Assembly: GCF_900456775.1 (NCBI RefSeq)
Contig: NZ_UAUL01000001.1
Coordinates: 434,001 to 498,000 of the forward strand
Reading direction: 5' to 3'
DNA from: Sarcina ventriculi
Lineage (GTDB): Bacteria > Bacillota > Clostridia > Clostridiales > Clostridiaceae
DNA length: 64,000 nt
Under the pieces are notes generated by a model. It was not told the DNA's origin. It saw only the letters and a program-made list of their open reading frames with translations, and did no database searches. Both the position numbers and the translations under genes were made by a program. This document shows, one piece after another, positions 1 through 8,820 of the stretch; the first letter of the stretch is position 1, and every line of letters starts with the position of its first letter.

Positions 1-1014
1 TAAAAATCCTCCTGGAATTAAAATTTTAATTCCATATTTATCGAGTATTTTTCCTCCACAAGTTGCCGCCACAGCATTACATAATATTGCAGGAAGTAAT
101 ACAATACCAGCAACAAAACTTGATGTATGCAATGCTCCTTCTAAATATAATGGTATAATTACATTCATTGTAAAACATATCATCATAATTACCATAACCA
201 TAAGAACCCCAAAATCAAAAGGAACAAACCTAAATGGATTTAAATTAAGCATAGGCTCCTTTAATTTTGTTTGACGTTTAGCAAAAATAGCAATTAAAAT
301 TATTCCTATTACAAAACATATTATTGCTACATTAAATGTATTAAATATACTACTAATTCCATAAATGATTGCTACAAGACCAGCCATAGATAAAACAACA
401 GATAAATAATCTAATTTTGGTTTCCTTAAATCTGATGCATTTTCTATAAAGATAGCTCCTAAAATTATTGCTATGATAACAATTGGTATTAAAATAATAA
501 AAAGCATATTCCAACTTAAAAATTGTAATATTATTCCTGATATTGTTGGTCCAAATGCAGGTCCAAGAGTTACAGCTGATACACATATTGCCATAGATAT
601 ACCTATTTTTTCTTTAGGTGACACCAATAAAACTGTACTCATCATAATAGGAATCAACATTCCTGCTCCTATAGCCTGTACCATTCTACCTAATATAAGT
701 ATTAATAGTGATGTAGAACCAGCACAAATAACAGTTCCTATAAGTAAAAATAGCATTGCTATTATATATAATTTTTTTGTTTTAAAACTTTCATAAAGAA
801 ACGCAGTTATCGGTACCATTACAGATGTTACTAACATATATGCTGTAATTATCCATTGAGCTGTTCCTGAATTAATATGAAAATCATTCATTATTGGATT
901 TAATGCTACATTTAATATAGTTTCATTAAACGTTCCTATAAATGCACTAAAGACCAAAACAGCTATAATAAGCTTAGTATTAATTTTCTTATTATTTTGT
1001 TTAATATTAGTCAT
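1..1014 (-). CDS. MFS drug exporter, DHA2 (EmrB/QacA/LmrB) type, C-terminus cut by window edge
   Basis: This is the first 338 codons of a multi-helix major facilitator protein, expected to export drugs in exchange for protons across the cytoplasmic membrane. It begins MTNIKQNN and soon carries the DHA2 motif in helix 1 (NETILNVALNPI), then GRMVQAIGAG and SAVTLGPAFGPTISG, the antiporter motif C region. About ten hydrophobic helices can be counted before the edge; the family normally has 14. The ATG at 1012-1014 has a good Shine-Dalgarno (AAAGGAG). It lies next to, and in the same direction as, a TetR/LmrA-type repressor gene, as in Bacillus lmrAB-like pairs, so drug-inducible control is likely. 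The substrate cannot be inferred. Confidence 0.9.
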   Translation of the reverse strand, partial: MTNIKQNNKKINTKLIIAVLVFSAFIGTFNETILNVALNPIMNDFHINSGTAQWIITAYMLVTSVMVPITAFLYESFKTKKLYIIAMLFLLIGTVICAGSTSLLILILGRMVQAIGAGMLIPIMMSTVLLVSPKEKIGISMAICVSAVTLGPAFGPTISGIILQFLSWNMLFIILIPIVIIAIILGAIFIENASDLRKPKLDYLSVVLSMAGLVAIIYGISSIFNTFNVAIICFVIGIILIAIFAKRQTKLKEPMLNLNPFRFVPFDFGVLMVMVIMMICFTMNVIIPLYLEGALHTSSFVAGIVLLPAILCNAVAATCGGKILDKYGIKILIPGGFL

Positions 1015-1050
1015 GTTTTTCTCCTTTGTTTTATTAATAATATATTTTAT

Positions 1051-1066
1051 ATAGACCAGTTGTTAT
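1051..1066. promoter_or_regulatory. Possible second operator half-site upstream of the exporter
   Basis: ATAGACCAGTTGTTAT keeps the left arm of the 1709-1722 palindrome (ATAGAC-AGT) but its right arm is imperfect. It lies about 40 bp upstream of the exporter ATG, in the 105-bp gap between regulator and exporter. It may be a weaker site for the same TetR protein. Confidence 0.35.
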
Positions 1067-1119
1067 ATTAAACATATTAAAATCTCATATCACTTTTCTG
1101 TATATGAGATTAATTTTAT

Positions 1120-1689
1120 TTATTGCATTATTAAATATTTAATATTTTTAGCAGCTATTCTAAGGGGAGTTCCTTCTCCAGATGTAAGACTTAAAGTTAT
1201 AGCTCCCTCAGTTAAAGACTCTATAAGTGTTGCAATTTCTAAAGCTTTTTGCTTATTTAAGCCTGATTTAACTAACTCTTCTATGTAAAAATTAATAATA
1301 GTTTCAAACACTAAGTAACATTCTTGCCTTAAATTAGGGCTTGAACTATAAGTTTCTAAAGCTATTAAACCAATTGAAATATCCCTAAGTTTCTTTTCTG
1401 TATCTACCAAATCAGCCATACACAACAAATTTTTTTCTAAACCTTCAATAAAACTACCACATTGCATAAAAGTATCTTTAATATGGTTTATAATTTTCAT
1501 TTTAGCATATCTAATAGATTCAATAGCTAATTCTTCCTTACCGTTTGGGAAATAATAATAAAGAGAACCTTTTGGTGCCTTACTTTCTCTTAAAATTTCA
1601 TTAATTCCAACTGCATAATATCCCTTTTCTTCAAATAATTTAGAAGCTGTAATTATAAATTGTTCCTTTATGCCTTTATCCTGTCTCAT
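1120..1689 (-). CDS. TetR/AcrR-family repressor, LmrA/YxaF-like
   Basis: A 189-residue regulator with an N-terminal TetR helix-turn-helix at about residues 8-55 (ITASKLFEEKGYYAVGINEI, then KGSLYYYFPNGKEEL) and an all-helical ligand-binding C-terminus. The short HTH ending in YYYFPNGKEEL is typical of the LmrA/YxaF branch. The ATG at 1689 follows a strong AAGGAGAT ribosome site. The gene sits just upstream of the DHA2 exporter on the same strand, and a perfect palindrome lies about 20 bp upstream of its start. It therefore probably represses itself and the exporter until a drug-like ligand binds. The ligand is unknown. Confidence 0.9.
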   Translation of the reverse strand: MRQDKGIKEQFIITASKLFEEKGYYAVGINEILRESKAPKGSLYYYFPNGKEELAIESIRYAKMKIINHIKDTFMQCGSFIEGLEKNLLCMADLVDTEKKLRDISIGLIALETYSSSPNLRQECYLVFETIINFYIEELVKSGLNKQKALEIATLIESLTEGAITLSLTSGEGTPLRIAAKNIKYLIMQ

Positions 1690-1708
1690 ACATTATCTCC
1701 TTAATTAT

Positions 1709-1722
1709 ATAGACTAGTCTAT
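1709..1722. promoter_or_regulatory. Perfect 14-bp palindrome, probable TetR operator
   Basis: ATAGACTAGTCTAT is its own reverse complement and lies 20-33 bp upstream of the regulator start, where the promoter should be. Related half-sites (ATAGACCAGT at 1051-1060, TATAGACCA near 1757) flank the exporter start and the far side of the regulator. The TAGAC/GTCTA arms resemble the LmrA/YxaF boxes of Bacillus, as I recall them. Function is inferred from position and symmetry. Confidence 0.65.
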
Positions 1723-1844
1723 TTAATTATAAAACTTTTAAATTTATTGTCAAGTTATAGACCACTCCTTTTTTATGTATTATTTTATCATTATTTTTTT
1801 CTTATAGTAATATTTTAATTCACAAGTATTATTTAACATAAAAA

Positions 1845-1885
1845 CGATATAGACTCTAGATTACATACCCTATCGCCTATATCAT
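1845..1885 (-). terminator. Probable terminator after tyrA
   Basis: A GATATAG/CTATATC inverted repeat lies just past the tyrA stop. Read on the minus strand, the second arm is followed by GTTTTTA. The loop is long, so this is a weaker call than the other hairpins in the window. Confidence 0.4.
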
Positions 1886-1910
1886 CTTATTTTTTATACT
1901 TATCTATAAA

Positions 1911-2753
1911 TTATAATTTTTCTCTTCTTCTTGTTGCCTCCCTAAATATTTCTTTAAGTGTTTCATCATCACCTTCTAGTAAACATTGTCTTATCTTTAA
2001 AAGTTCTTTTTCAAAATTTTCTATTCTAGCAAGTAAATTTTCTTTATTCTCTAAAAATAATTCCGTCCACAACTCCTCATTTATATTAGCAATTCTAGTT
2101 AACTCTCTATAACTATCGCCAATAAAACTTCCTGTATCAAATGTTAAATCATCACTATTTATTAAAGATACAGCAAGAACATGAGGAAGCTGACTTGTAA
2201 ATGATATTATACAATCATGCTCCCTTGGTGATACTTTATTAATATTTAAAAATCCCATTTGTTTTGCTAAATCTTCAACAACCTCAATATTTCTTTCTTT
2301 ATTTTTCTTTGTCGGCGTTATTATAAAATTAGCTTCTTTAAAAACATCAGCACTTGCATAATCAATTCCCTTTTTTTCTCTTCCTGCCATCGGATGGGCA
2401 AAAATAAAATCTACATGATTTGGAAGTATTAACTCTAATTCAGAAACTAACCTCTCTTTTACACCTGTAACATCTGTTATTATAAGTTCTTCACTAAAGT
2501 AACTCTTATAAACCTCTATAAACTCCTTTATTTTTTTAGGATATATACTAATAATTAAAATATCGCTTCTAGAAATTATATCTTTTGATTCTATACTATT
2601 GTAAATAAAGCCATCCTTTATTATATTCATATTTTTAGCCTTTTTTAAAACTTTATAATCTATATCAATGCCATATACCTCTATATTCTTATCTTTAAGA
2701 GCTAACCCGTAAGATGCACCTACAACTCCAAGCCCAACTATTGTTATTATCAT
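1911..2753 (-). CDS. tyrA: Prephenate (or arogenate) dehydrogenase
   Basis: A 280-residue NAD(P)-dependent enzyme of tyrosine synthesis. It has an N-terminal Rossmann nucleotide loop (IVGLGVVGASYG), the FAHPMAGRE block with the catalytic histidine, and a helical C-terminal dimerisation domain. There is no ACT domain, which matches the short TyrA forms. The reading frame is open to an ATG at 2780, but the ATG at 2753 is preceded by GTGGGGAT at suitable spacing and begins with the usual MIITIVGLG, so I place the start there. It appears monocistronic, with a terminator behind it. No T-box or other leader is evident. Prephenate versus arogenate specificity cannot be told. Confidence 0.9.
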   Translation of the reverse strand: MIITIVGLGVVGASYGLALKDKNIEVYGIDIDYKVLKKAKNMNIIKDGFIYNSIESKDIISRSDILIISIYPKKIKEFIEVYKSYFSEELIITDVTGVKERLVSELELILPNHVDFIFAHPMAGREKKGIDYASADVFKEANFIITPTKKNKERNIEVVEDLAKQMGFLNINKVSPREHDCIISFTSQLPHVLAVSLINSDDLTFDTGSFIGDSYRELTRIANINEELWTELFLENKENLLARIENFEKELLKIRQCLLEGDDETLKEIFREATRRREKL

Positions 2754-2863
2754 TCTCAAATCCCCACTTTTATTTATCATACTTTATAACTTAGATTATA
2801 TTAAATTATGATATTATATATGTATTTTGTAACACCATTGCTTCTTTTTTATATAATAATATT

Positions 2864-2906
2864 AAAAGTAGTTCAATGCTTATATTTTATACGTTGAACT
2901 ACTTTT
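2864..2906 (-). terminator. Intrinsic terminator of the beta-helix gene
   Basis: A 13-bp inverted repeat (AAAAGTAGTTCAA paired with TTGAACTACTTTT) with a short AT-rich loop lies directly after the stop codon at 2911. A T-tract follows on the minus strand. Confidence 0.8.
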
Positions 2907-2910
2907 ATCT

Positions 2911-3795
2911 TTAATTTAAAGGTAATTTAAAATACTCATAACAAAAAACCGTTTCCAAAAGATTTAATTTGTTTTCAACAGCCTTTATTATTGAGCCACT
3001 TTTAAAATTATTCTTTATATGAAATTGTGTATCTATTGATTGTTTACCAAATATCGTTAATGATGCTGCCCTTCCGACAGATTCCAAACCAGTTTTAAAG
3101 CTTTTAATTTTTATATTTTTACATACAACACCAGCACTTTCGACTTTAATCGCTGAACTTTTACTTTCACTACCTTTTATATATATTTTATTAAGTTCCA
3201 CGCCAAAGCACTGCGAAATTTTAATCCCATTATTTCCATTAGTCTGAATCTTTATATTTATAAGTTTTGTATTATCGCCTAAAATACTTATAACATCTAT
3301 TGCTCTTTTTTTATTTTTGTTATCACAATTCACTTTTATTGTTATATTTTTTAACAATATTCCTTTGCCCTTTAATGTTAATAAGCTCTGTGATAGGATA
3401 TCATTTCGTTCGGATAAAATTATACAATTACCGTTCCCATTTATGGTTAAACCATCTATATCTATTATTCTATCTTTTATGTTAAATCTAGACAAATCCA
3501 AATCTTTAGCTAATTTTATATTTTTTACTTCTGTGTTTCTTAATAGCCATAATAACTCTTTTTCATCATTTATAACTCTTTCTCTCAGCAAAGCTTTATA
3601 ATTATCTATAGAAATTACCTTATCTTCTCTATATTTTAGCCCTTTTATAAAATTATTTTTACCAAAATCATATTTGCTATTATAAGATTCTAATATTTTA
3701 AATTTCCTAGATTCTTTTTTTCTTGTCATTGCTGTAGAGATATTGTTAGTTACTGTACTATCAGAAATTGTATTTAATAATTCATTATTAATCAA
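2911..3795 (-). CDS. Hypothetical protein with right-handed beta-helix-like repeats
   Basis: A 294-residue protein not recognised by name. From about residue 95 to 255 it consists of short strands rich in alternating Ile/Val/Leu, with recurrent NITIKVN, LINIKIQTN, LNKIYIKGS and CKNIKIKS units. This is the periodicity of pectate-lyase-like parallel beta-helices. The first 90 residues are polar and charged. There is no signal peptide, membrane segment or sortase motif, so the protein is probably cytoplasmic, or exported by a route not visible here. It is a single gene with its own terminator, between tyrA and phoU. No catalytic residues can be assigned. Confidence 0.6.
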   Translation of the reverse strand: MINNELLNTISDSTVTNNISTAMTRKKESRKFKILESYNSKYDFGKNNFIKGLKYREDKVISIDNYKALLRERVINDEKELLWLLRNTEVKNIKLAKDLDLSRFNIKDRIIDIDGLTINGNGNCIILSERNDILSQSLLTLKGKGILLKNITIKVNCDNKNKKRAIDVISILGDNTKLINIKIQTNGNNGIKISQCFGVELNKIYIKGSESKSSAIKVESAGVVCKNIKIKSFKTGLESVGRAASLTIFGKQSIDTQFHIKNNFKSGSIIKAVENKLNLLETVFCYEYFKLPLN

Positions 3796-3920
3796 TTACA
3801 TCACCTCTACCCAATTATTGTATCGTTTTCATGAATATATATAAACATATAATGAATAAATATATTAATTTTAGTATAATATTTTCTCCTATTTTTGTCA
3901 ATACATATTACTAGTAAATT

Positions 3921-3957
3921 AAAAACGCAATATACTTTTAACTAAAAGTACATTGCG
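3921..3957 (-). terminator. Terminator of the first pst operon
   Basis: The inverted repeat CGCAAT ... ATTGCG, extended by an inner TACTTTTA/TAAAAGTA pairing, lies 20 bp beyond the phoU stop. On the minus strand it is followed by a T-run. Confidence 0.75.
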
Positions 3958-3975
3958 CTAAATAATATTAATCCA

Positions 3976-4629
3976 TTATCCTATTTCAACAACATCTCCA
4001 TTTACAGCATATATAACATTTTCACAAATATTAGTTATATGGTCACCAATTCTCTCTAAGTATCTAGCTATAAAAAGGGTTCTTACTCCCTTGTCTATAT
4101 TTTGATCATCTTTATGCATATTTTTAACTATTTCTTTATACGCTCTTTTATAAAGATCATCCAAAACATCATCATGATTTGCTGAACTGTAAGCCGCTTT
4201 AGCATCATTTCCTTTTAAAGCTTTCTCAACTTCATAAAGCATAGATATGCACATATCTCTCATCCTTACTATATCTCCTAATGGTTCAATATCATCTTCT
4301 TCAACAAGTTTTAATGATTTTTCAGCTATATTTACTGAATAATCACCAATTCTCTCTAAATCTAAAGCCATATATCCTAAAGAATATATAAGCCTTAAAT
4401 CTCTAGCAACTGGTTGCTTAAGTGCTATAAGTCTTACACTTTTATCTATTATATAAACTCTAAGATTATCTACTTCATCATCTAAGTCTATAACCTTTTT
4501 AGCAAGTTCTACATCTCTATTTATTATAGAAACCAAAGACATATCTATAAGTTTTGCACACTGCTCCATCATATCAATTATATCATTTTTTAAGTTTTCG
4601 ATACTAACCACTAGATTTTTATTAACCAT
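3976..4629 (-). CDS. phoU: Phosphate-signalling protein PhoU (copy 1)
   Basis: A 217-residue cytoplasmic protein made of two PhoU three-helix bundles. Each repeat carries the family's metal-binding signature: DLRLIYSLGYMALDLERIGDY near residue 95 and RYLERIGDHITNICE near residue 195. PhoU links Pst transporter state to the PhoR/PhoP two-component system and restrains phosphate uptake. It is the last gene of a pstS-pstC-pstA-pstB-phoU operon, 28 bp after pstB, with an AGGGGGAGG ribosome site. A second phoU at 10328 shares the architecture but differs in sequence. Confidence 0.96.
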   Translation of the reverse strand: MVNKNLVVSIENLKNDIIDMMEQCAKLIDMSLVSIINRDVELAKKVIDLDDEVDNLRVYIIDKSVRLIALKQPVARDLRLIYSLGYMALDLERIGDYSVNIAEKSLKLVEEDDIEPLGDIVRMRDMCISMLYEVEKALKGNDAKAAYSSANHDDVLDDLYKRAYKEIVKNMHKDDQNIDKGVRTLFIARYLERIGDHITNICENVIYAVNGDVVEIG

Positions 4630-4657
4630 TAATCCTCCCCCTAAATTTTAATAGTTT

Positions 4658-5419
4658 TTAACCAAAACGTCCTGTTATATAATCTTCTGTTCTCTTATCC
4701 TTTGGATTTGTAAAAATAGTATTTGTATCGCCAACTTCTATAAGTTCTCCACTTAAGAAAAAAGCTGTTTTATCTGATATACGAGCTGCTTGTTGCATAT
4801 TGTGAGTTACTATTACTATAGTATACTTCTCTTTAAGTTGCTCTATAAGTTCTTCTACTTTTAAAGTAGATATTGGATCTAGCGCTGATGTAGGTTCGTC
4901 CATAAGAATAACTTCTGGATTCATAGCTATCGCCCTTGCTATACAAATACGTTGTTGTTGTCCACCAGACAAACCTAATGCTGACGATTTTAACCTATCC
5001 TTAACATCATCCCATATAGCAGCCCCTTTTAAACTTTCCTCAACTATCTTATCTAGTGTTTTCTTATCCCTTATCCCCTGAATCTTAGGTCCATAAACTA
5101 CATTTTCATAAATGCTCATAGGAAATAAATTCGGCTTTTGAAATACCATTCCAACTTTTGTTCTCAAAGATATAACATCATCTGTTTCATATATATCTTG
5201 ATTATCAACTTCAATATTCCCCTTAATCTTAACTATATCAATTAAATCATTCATTCTATTTAAAGTCCTTAAAAAGGTTGATTTACCACAGCCAGAAGGT
5301 CCTATAAGAGCAGTTACTTCATTTTCTTTTATATCTATATTTATATTTTTAAGTGCTTGATTTTGAGCATAAAACAAATCTAAATTTCTAACTCTTATTT
5401 TAGTTTTTTTCTCTACCAT
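4658..5419 (-). CDS. pstB: Phosphate ABC transporter ATP-binding protein PstB (copy 1)
   Basis: A 253-residue ABC ATPase that powers high-affinity phosphate import. It has Walker [11 protein letters not shown]-loop VFQKPNLFP, signature LSGGQQQR, Walker B VILMDEP and switch histidine VTHNM, and ends in the PstB-typical [10 protein letters not shown]. Length is normal for PstB. It sits 21 bp after pstA and 28 bp before phoU, within one operon. The copy at 11047 shares all motifs and most of the sequence; most differences lie in the segment after Walker A and in the N-terminus. Confidence 0.97.
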   Translation of the reverse strand: MVEKKTKIRVRNLDLFYAQNQALKNINIDIKENEVTALIGPSGCGKSTFLRTLNRMNDLIDIVKIKGNIEVDNQDIYETDDVISLRTKVGMVFQKPNLFPMSIYENVVYGPKIQGIRDKKTLDKIVEESLKGAAIWDDVKDRLKSSALGLSGGQQQRICIARAIAMNPEVILMDEPTSALDPISTLKVEELIEQLKEKYTIVIVTHNMQQAARISDKTAFFLSGELIEVGDTNTIFTNPKDKRTEDYITGRFG

Positions 5420-5440
5420 ACTAATTCATCCTTTCTAAAC

Positions 5441-6265
5441 TTAACCTTTTGCTTTATTTAGCTTTTTAGTTATTAATTTTGTTGAAATATTTAAAACCAA
5501 TACTATTATTATTAATACAATTCCAACTGCTGCCGCTGTTTGAATATCTCCACTTTCACTTGCTGTTAAATAGGAGTGAACAGTTAAAGTTCTTGCACTT
5601 GAAAATATCCCCTTTGGCATTTTAGCAACTGTTCCTGCTGTCAAAAGTATTGCAGCAGATTCTCCAACTATACGCCCAACTGATAATATTATTCCAGATA
5701 TTATTCCAGAAAGGCAGCTTGGAAGTATTACTTTATAAAGTGTTTGAAACTTTGTTGCTCCAAGTCCAAGTGACGCTTCTCTATAAGATTGAGGAACTGT
5801 TTTTAAAGCTTCTTCTGTTGTTCTTATTATTGTTGGAAGAATTATTATCGCAACTGTTAAAGAACCTGCTAAAATTGAATATCCCATTTTTAAACTTACA
5901 ACAAAGAATATTCCTCCAAAAAGCCCATAAACTATTGATGGAATACCAGCTAAGCTTTCTGTTGCAAATCTTATAAATTTAACTATTTTACCTTGTTTTT
6001 CATATTCTTGAAGATATACAGCTGCTAAAACACCAATTGGTGTTGCAAATAAAAGTGATAATCCCACTGTATAAAGTGTTGCAACTACCATTGGAAGAAT
6101 TCCTCCATCTCCCTTAGCAGAATAATTGCTAATTAAAAAGTTTAAATTTATTTTTCCTATTCCCTTTATAAATATGAAACCAATTATGGCTATTAATATT
6201 CCTACTGTAAATATAGCTGATGCCCATACTAATATATTGAATAAAAGTTCTTTAGCTCTTCTCAT
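5441..6265 (-). CDS. pstA: Phosphate ABC transporter permease PstA (copy 1)
   Basis: A permease of about 274 residues with six hydrophobic helices and the binding-protein-dependent transport EAA loop (EALKTVPQSYREASLGLGATKFQT) that docks on PstB. The frame is open to 6289, but the ATG at 6265 (MRRAKELL) has an AGGCAGGG ribosome site and starts one base after the pstC stop. The upstream Met would overlap pstC by 23 bp. I therefore choose 6265. It pairs with PstC to form the membrane channel for phosphate. Confidence 0.95.
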   Translation of the reverse strand: MRRAKELLFNILVWASAIFTVGILIAIIGFIFIKGIGKINLNFLISNYSAKGDGGILPMVVATLYTVGLSLLFATPIGVLAAVYLQEYEKQGKIVKFIRFATESLAGIPSIVYGLFGGIFFVVSLKMGYSILAGSLTVAIIILPTIIRTTEEALKTVPQSYREASLGLGATKFQTLYKVILPSCLSGIISGIILSVGRIVGESAAILLTAGTVAKMPKGIFSSARTLTVHSYLTASESGDIQTAAAVGIVLIIIVLVLNISTKLITKKLNKAKG

Positions 6266-6266
6266 A

Positions 6267-7205
6267 TTATTTCCCTGCCTTATTTGCAATTTTATTTATA
6301 ACCAAATTAAGTATTAATATGAAACTAAATAATACAACTCCTGTTGCAAATAGCATTTCTTGATGAACACCTGATGCATATCCCATCTCTAATGCTATAT
6401 TAGTTGTAAGCGGTCTAACACTACTAAATATAGAATCTGGTATAATTGCTGAATTTCCAACTACCATTATTACTGCCATAGTTTCTCCAAGTGCTCTTCC
6501 TATTCCTAAAATAACACCTGTAAGTATTCCTGATTTTGCAGCTGGTATTACAACTTTAAATATTGTTTCTGTTTTTGAAGCTCCAAGTGCTAATGAACCT
6601 TCTTTATACGTATTTGGGACTGCCTTTAAAGCTGTTACTGATACTGATATTATAGTTGGAAGCATCATAATTGCTAAAACCAAAATAGCTGCTAATAAGC
6701 TTTGTCCCTTTGGTTGATTAAAAATAACTTTTATTCCTGGAACTATTATAGCTAAACCAAATAATCCATATAAAACTGATGGTATTCCTGCTAAAAGTTC
6801 AACTGCAGTTGAAATAACTTTAGCAACTTTTTTTGGTGCTATTTCAGCTATAAATACTGCTGCTAATATTCCTATTGGAACTCCTATAACAACTGCTCCT
6901 AATGTTATTCCCAAAGATGCAATTATCATTGGTAAAATCTGAAAAACATCAGAAGTTGGATACCAATTTGTTCCTGTAATAAAACTAATAAACGAATACC
7001 CTTTTGCTATAAAAGGAGTTAATCCCTTATAAAAAACAAATCCTATTATAAGAATTAAACTTACAACCGCAACCCATGCACTTATCATAAATACCTTTTC
7101 TGATATAGCCTCAGCTAAATATTTACCAGCATTAGATTTTTTAAATTTATTTTTTTTATCTATACTTTGCTTTTGTTTTTGAACAAGTTTCTCATTAATT
7201 AACAT
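6267..7205 (-). CDS. pstC: Phosphate ABC transporter permease PstC (copy 1)
   Basis: A permease of about 312 residues. After a polar 35-residue N-terminus it has six transmembrane helices and an EAA motif near ALKAVPNTYKEGSLALGASK. It forms the phosphate channel with PstA. The ATG at 7205 follows a consensus GGAGG five bases upstream. The longer frame from 7238 lacks a ribosome site, so 7205 is preferred. It lies 98 bp after pstS, and no terminator is obvious in that gap. Confidence 0.95.
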   Translation of the reverse strand: MLINEKLVQKQKQSIDKKNKFKKSNAGKYLAEAISEKVFMISAWVAVVSLILIIGFVFYKGLTPFIAKGYSFISFITGTNWYPTSDVFQILPMIIASLGITLGAVVIGVPIGILAAVFIAEIAPKKVAKVISTAVELLAGIPSVLYGLFGLAIIVPGIKVIFNQPKGQSLLAAILVLAIMMLPTIISVSVTALKAVPNTYKEGSLALGASKTETIFKVVIPAAKSGILTGVILGIGRALGETMAVIMVVGNSAIIPDSIFSSVRPLTTNIALEMGYASGVHQEMLFATGVVLFSFILILNLVINKIANKAGK

Positions 7206-7303
7206 ATTACCTCCGAATATTTTATATAAACATTTCAAAATACTTATAATGTTTCTATATTAAAATAATTTTTTAATTTTAGGTTTTAAATTTTAACAAT
7301 ATC

Positions 7304-8140
7304 TTAATCAACAGTAACTAAATTCTCTTCCGCTACGATTGCTTGTCCCTTATCGCTTAATATAAAATCTATAAACTCTTGTCCTTCTTCTGATAAAGCA
7401 CCTTCTTTATACACAAGTAAAAATGGTCTTTGTATCTTATATTCTCCTGATTTTACATTGTCAGCTGTAGCCTCTACTCCATCTACATTAACTGATGCTA
7501 TGGAGTCATCAATATACCCAATTGACATATATCCTATAGCATTATCATTTTCTTCTACCATTACTTTAGTAGCCCCAGTTGAATTATTTACTATAGCATT
7601 CTTAACTGTATCTTCTGTTGAATAATTTAATATTTCCTGAAAAGCTGTCCTAGTTCCAGAACCTTCTTCTCTAGATACAACAACTATCTCCTTATCTTCT
7701 CCACCAACTTCACTCCAGTTAGTTATTTTTCCTGTAAAAATATCTTTAATCTGCTCTAAAGTTAAATTTTTTACTGGATTATTTTTATTTACAACAACGC
7801 CAATTCCATCTACTGCTATTGTTACTTCTTTTAAATTTTTTGATTCTTCATTAGTTAATTCTCTAGAAGACATTCCAATTTCTGTTGTTCCACTTATTGT
7901 GTCCTTTATACCAGAAGATGAGCCTGTTTGATTAATTTCAATAGTTACACCTTGATTATTAGCTTCAAATTCTTCTTCCTCAAGTTCAACTAAAGGTCCT
8001 ACAGAAGTTGATCCTGATATTGCAATTGTCGTATCATTTCCTTTTTTAGACATAGTTGTATCACTTGATCCACATCCTATTATTAATGAACTTGCAACAA
8101 TCACTACTGATACTGCAGCTATTAACCTTTTTCTTAGCAT
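7304..8140 (-). CDS. pstS: Phosphate-binding lipoprotein PstS (copy 1)
   Basis: A 278-residue solute-binding protein that captures phosphate outside the membrane. A type II signal peptide ends in the lipobox LIIGC (Cys at about residue 23). The mature protein has the PstS fold with phosphate-loop motifs AISGSTSVGP, GSSSGIKDT and SREEGSGTRTAF. It is the first gene of operon 1, and its upstream region holds a run of PhoP-type repeats, so phosphate starvation should induce it. The other PstS (13659) lacks a lipobox, so the two receptors are anchored differently. Confidence 0.96.
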   Translation of the reverse strand: MLRKRLIAAVSVVIVASSLIIGCGSSDTTMSKKGNDTTIAISGSTSVGPLVELEEEEFEANNQGVTIEINQTGSSSGIKDTISGTTEIGMSSRELTNEESKNLKEVTIAVDGIGVVVNKNNPVKNLTLEQIKDIFTGKITNWSEVGGEDKEIVVVSREEGSGTRTAFQEILNYSTEDTVKNAIVNNSTGATKVMVEENDNAIGYMSIGYIDDSIASVNVDGVEATADNVKSGEYKIQRPFLLVYKEGALSEEGQEFIDFILSDKGQAIVAEENLVTVD

Positions 8141-8223
8141 CTATTAATCCCCCTAAATAACAATACATTATTTATCTTCTATTTTTTATTTCTTTTCCTA
8201 TTAAAGATATATTAATACACTTA

Positions 8224-8262
8224 TGTTAAAAAAGTGTTATACATTTGTTAATTATATGTTAA
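8224..8262 (-). promoter_or_regulatory. PhoP-box array upstream of pstS copy 1
   Basis: Four TTAACA-type hexamers (TTAACA three times and ATAACA once, read on the minus strand) occupy 8257-8262, 8246-8251, 8235-8240 and 8224-8229. Their spacing is exactly 11 bp, so all face the same side of the helix. This is the arrangement known for Bacillus PhoP boxes (TT[A/C/T]ACA with about 5-bp gaps). The array ends 84 bp before the pstS ATG. Binding is inferred. Confidence 0.85.
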
Positions 8263-8374
8263 TTATTCTTTGTATTTCTTGTTATTGAAATATATTTTTA
8301 TATTCATTTTATTTAATATTATTACTTTATTTTACATATATTATGTTAATAATATTTATAAAGGGGTGTAATAA

Positions 8375-8764
8375 ATGAGTAAACTATCTAAAGAACCTTT
8401 TTACGATAAATTGACATCTAAAACCATACGAGAGGTTCAAGCCATTTTAAAATTTAGAAAAATTATATACATGTTCAAGTTTATAGAGTATATAGTTTAT
8501 ACTTTATCTTTAATTCTATTAGCTATTACCCTCCCAGCATTTTTTAACGATTTTTCTATAAATGACTTATTTAATCTTTTAATTCTTTTTACTATTTTAT
8601 ATTTTGTGTTACCTGTAATAAAATCACCACAAAACGATTTTATTTCAATGAAAGATGATTTGAGAGATTCTTTAAGAGAATACACTTGTACATGCACAAA
8701 ACCTTGTTCATGCAAAAATGATTTAAAGCTTTATCTAAAAAAAAGAGGTGTTAAACTTTTATAA
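8375..8764 (+). CDS. Small two-helix membrane protein with Cys-rich cytoplasmic motif
   Basis: A 129-residue protein of unknown family. Two hydrophobic stretches (about residues 40-60 and 65-85) should form a membrane hairpin. They are followed by a polar tail containing CTCTKPCSC, a compact four-cysteine cluster that could bind metal. The ATG follows AAGGGGTG. The gene is divergent from pst operon 1 and faces away from the PhoP array, so it might share phosphate control, but no array of its own is visible. It ends at a bidirectional terminator shared with the methyltransferase-like gene. Confidence 0.7.
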   Translation: MSKLSKEPFYDKLTSKTIREVQAILKFRKIIYMFKFIEYIVYTLSLILLAITLPAFFNDFSINDLFNLLILFTILYFVLPVIKSPQNDFISMKDDLRDSLREYTCTCTKPCSCKNDLKLYLKKRGVKLL

Positions 8765-8773
8765 TATAAAAAC

Positions 8774-8820
8774 AAGGTTATGTCTTAACAAAATTTTATT
8801 AAAACATAACCTTATTTTTT
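8774..8820. terminator. Bidirectional terminator
   Basis: Arms AAGGTTATGT and ACATAACCTT sit between convergent genes. The plus-strand T-run is at 8812-8820 and the opposite side is A-rich, so it can serve both the 8375 and 8819 genes. Confidence 0.8.

Noticed and set aside
473-796. 107-codon plus-strand reading frame
   Set aside because: Antisense to the DHA2 exporter, whose motifs are clear on the minus strand.
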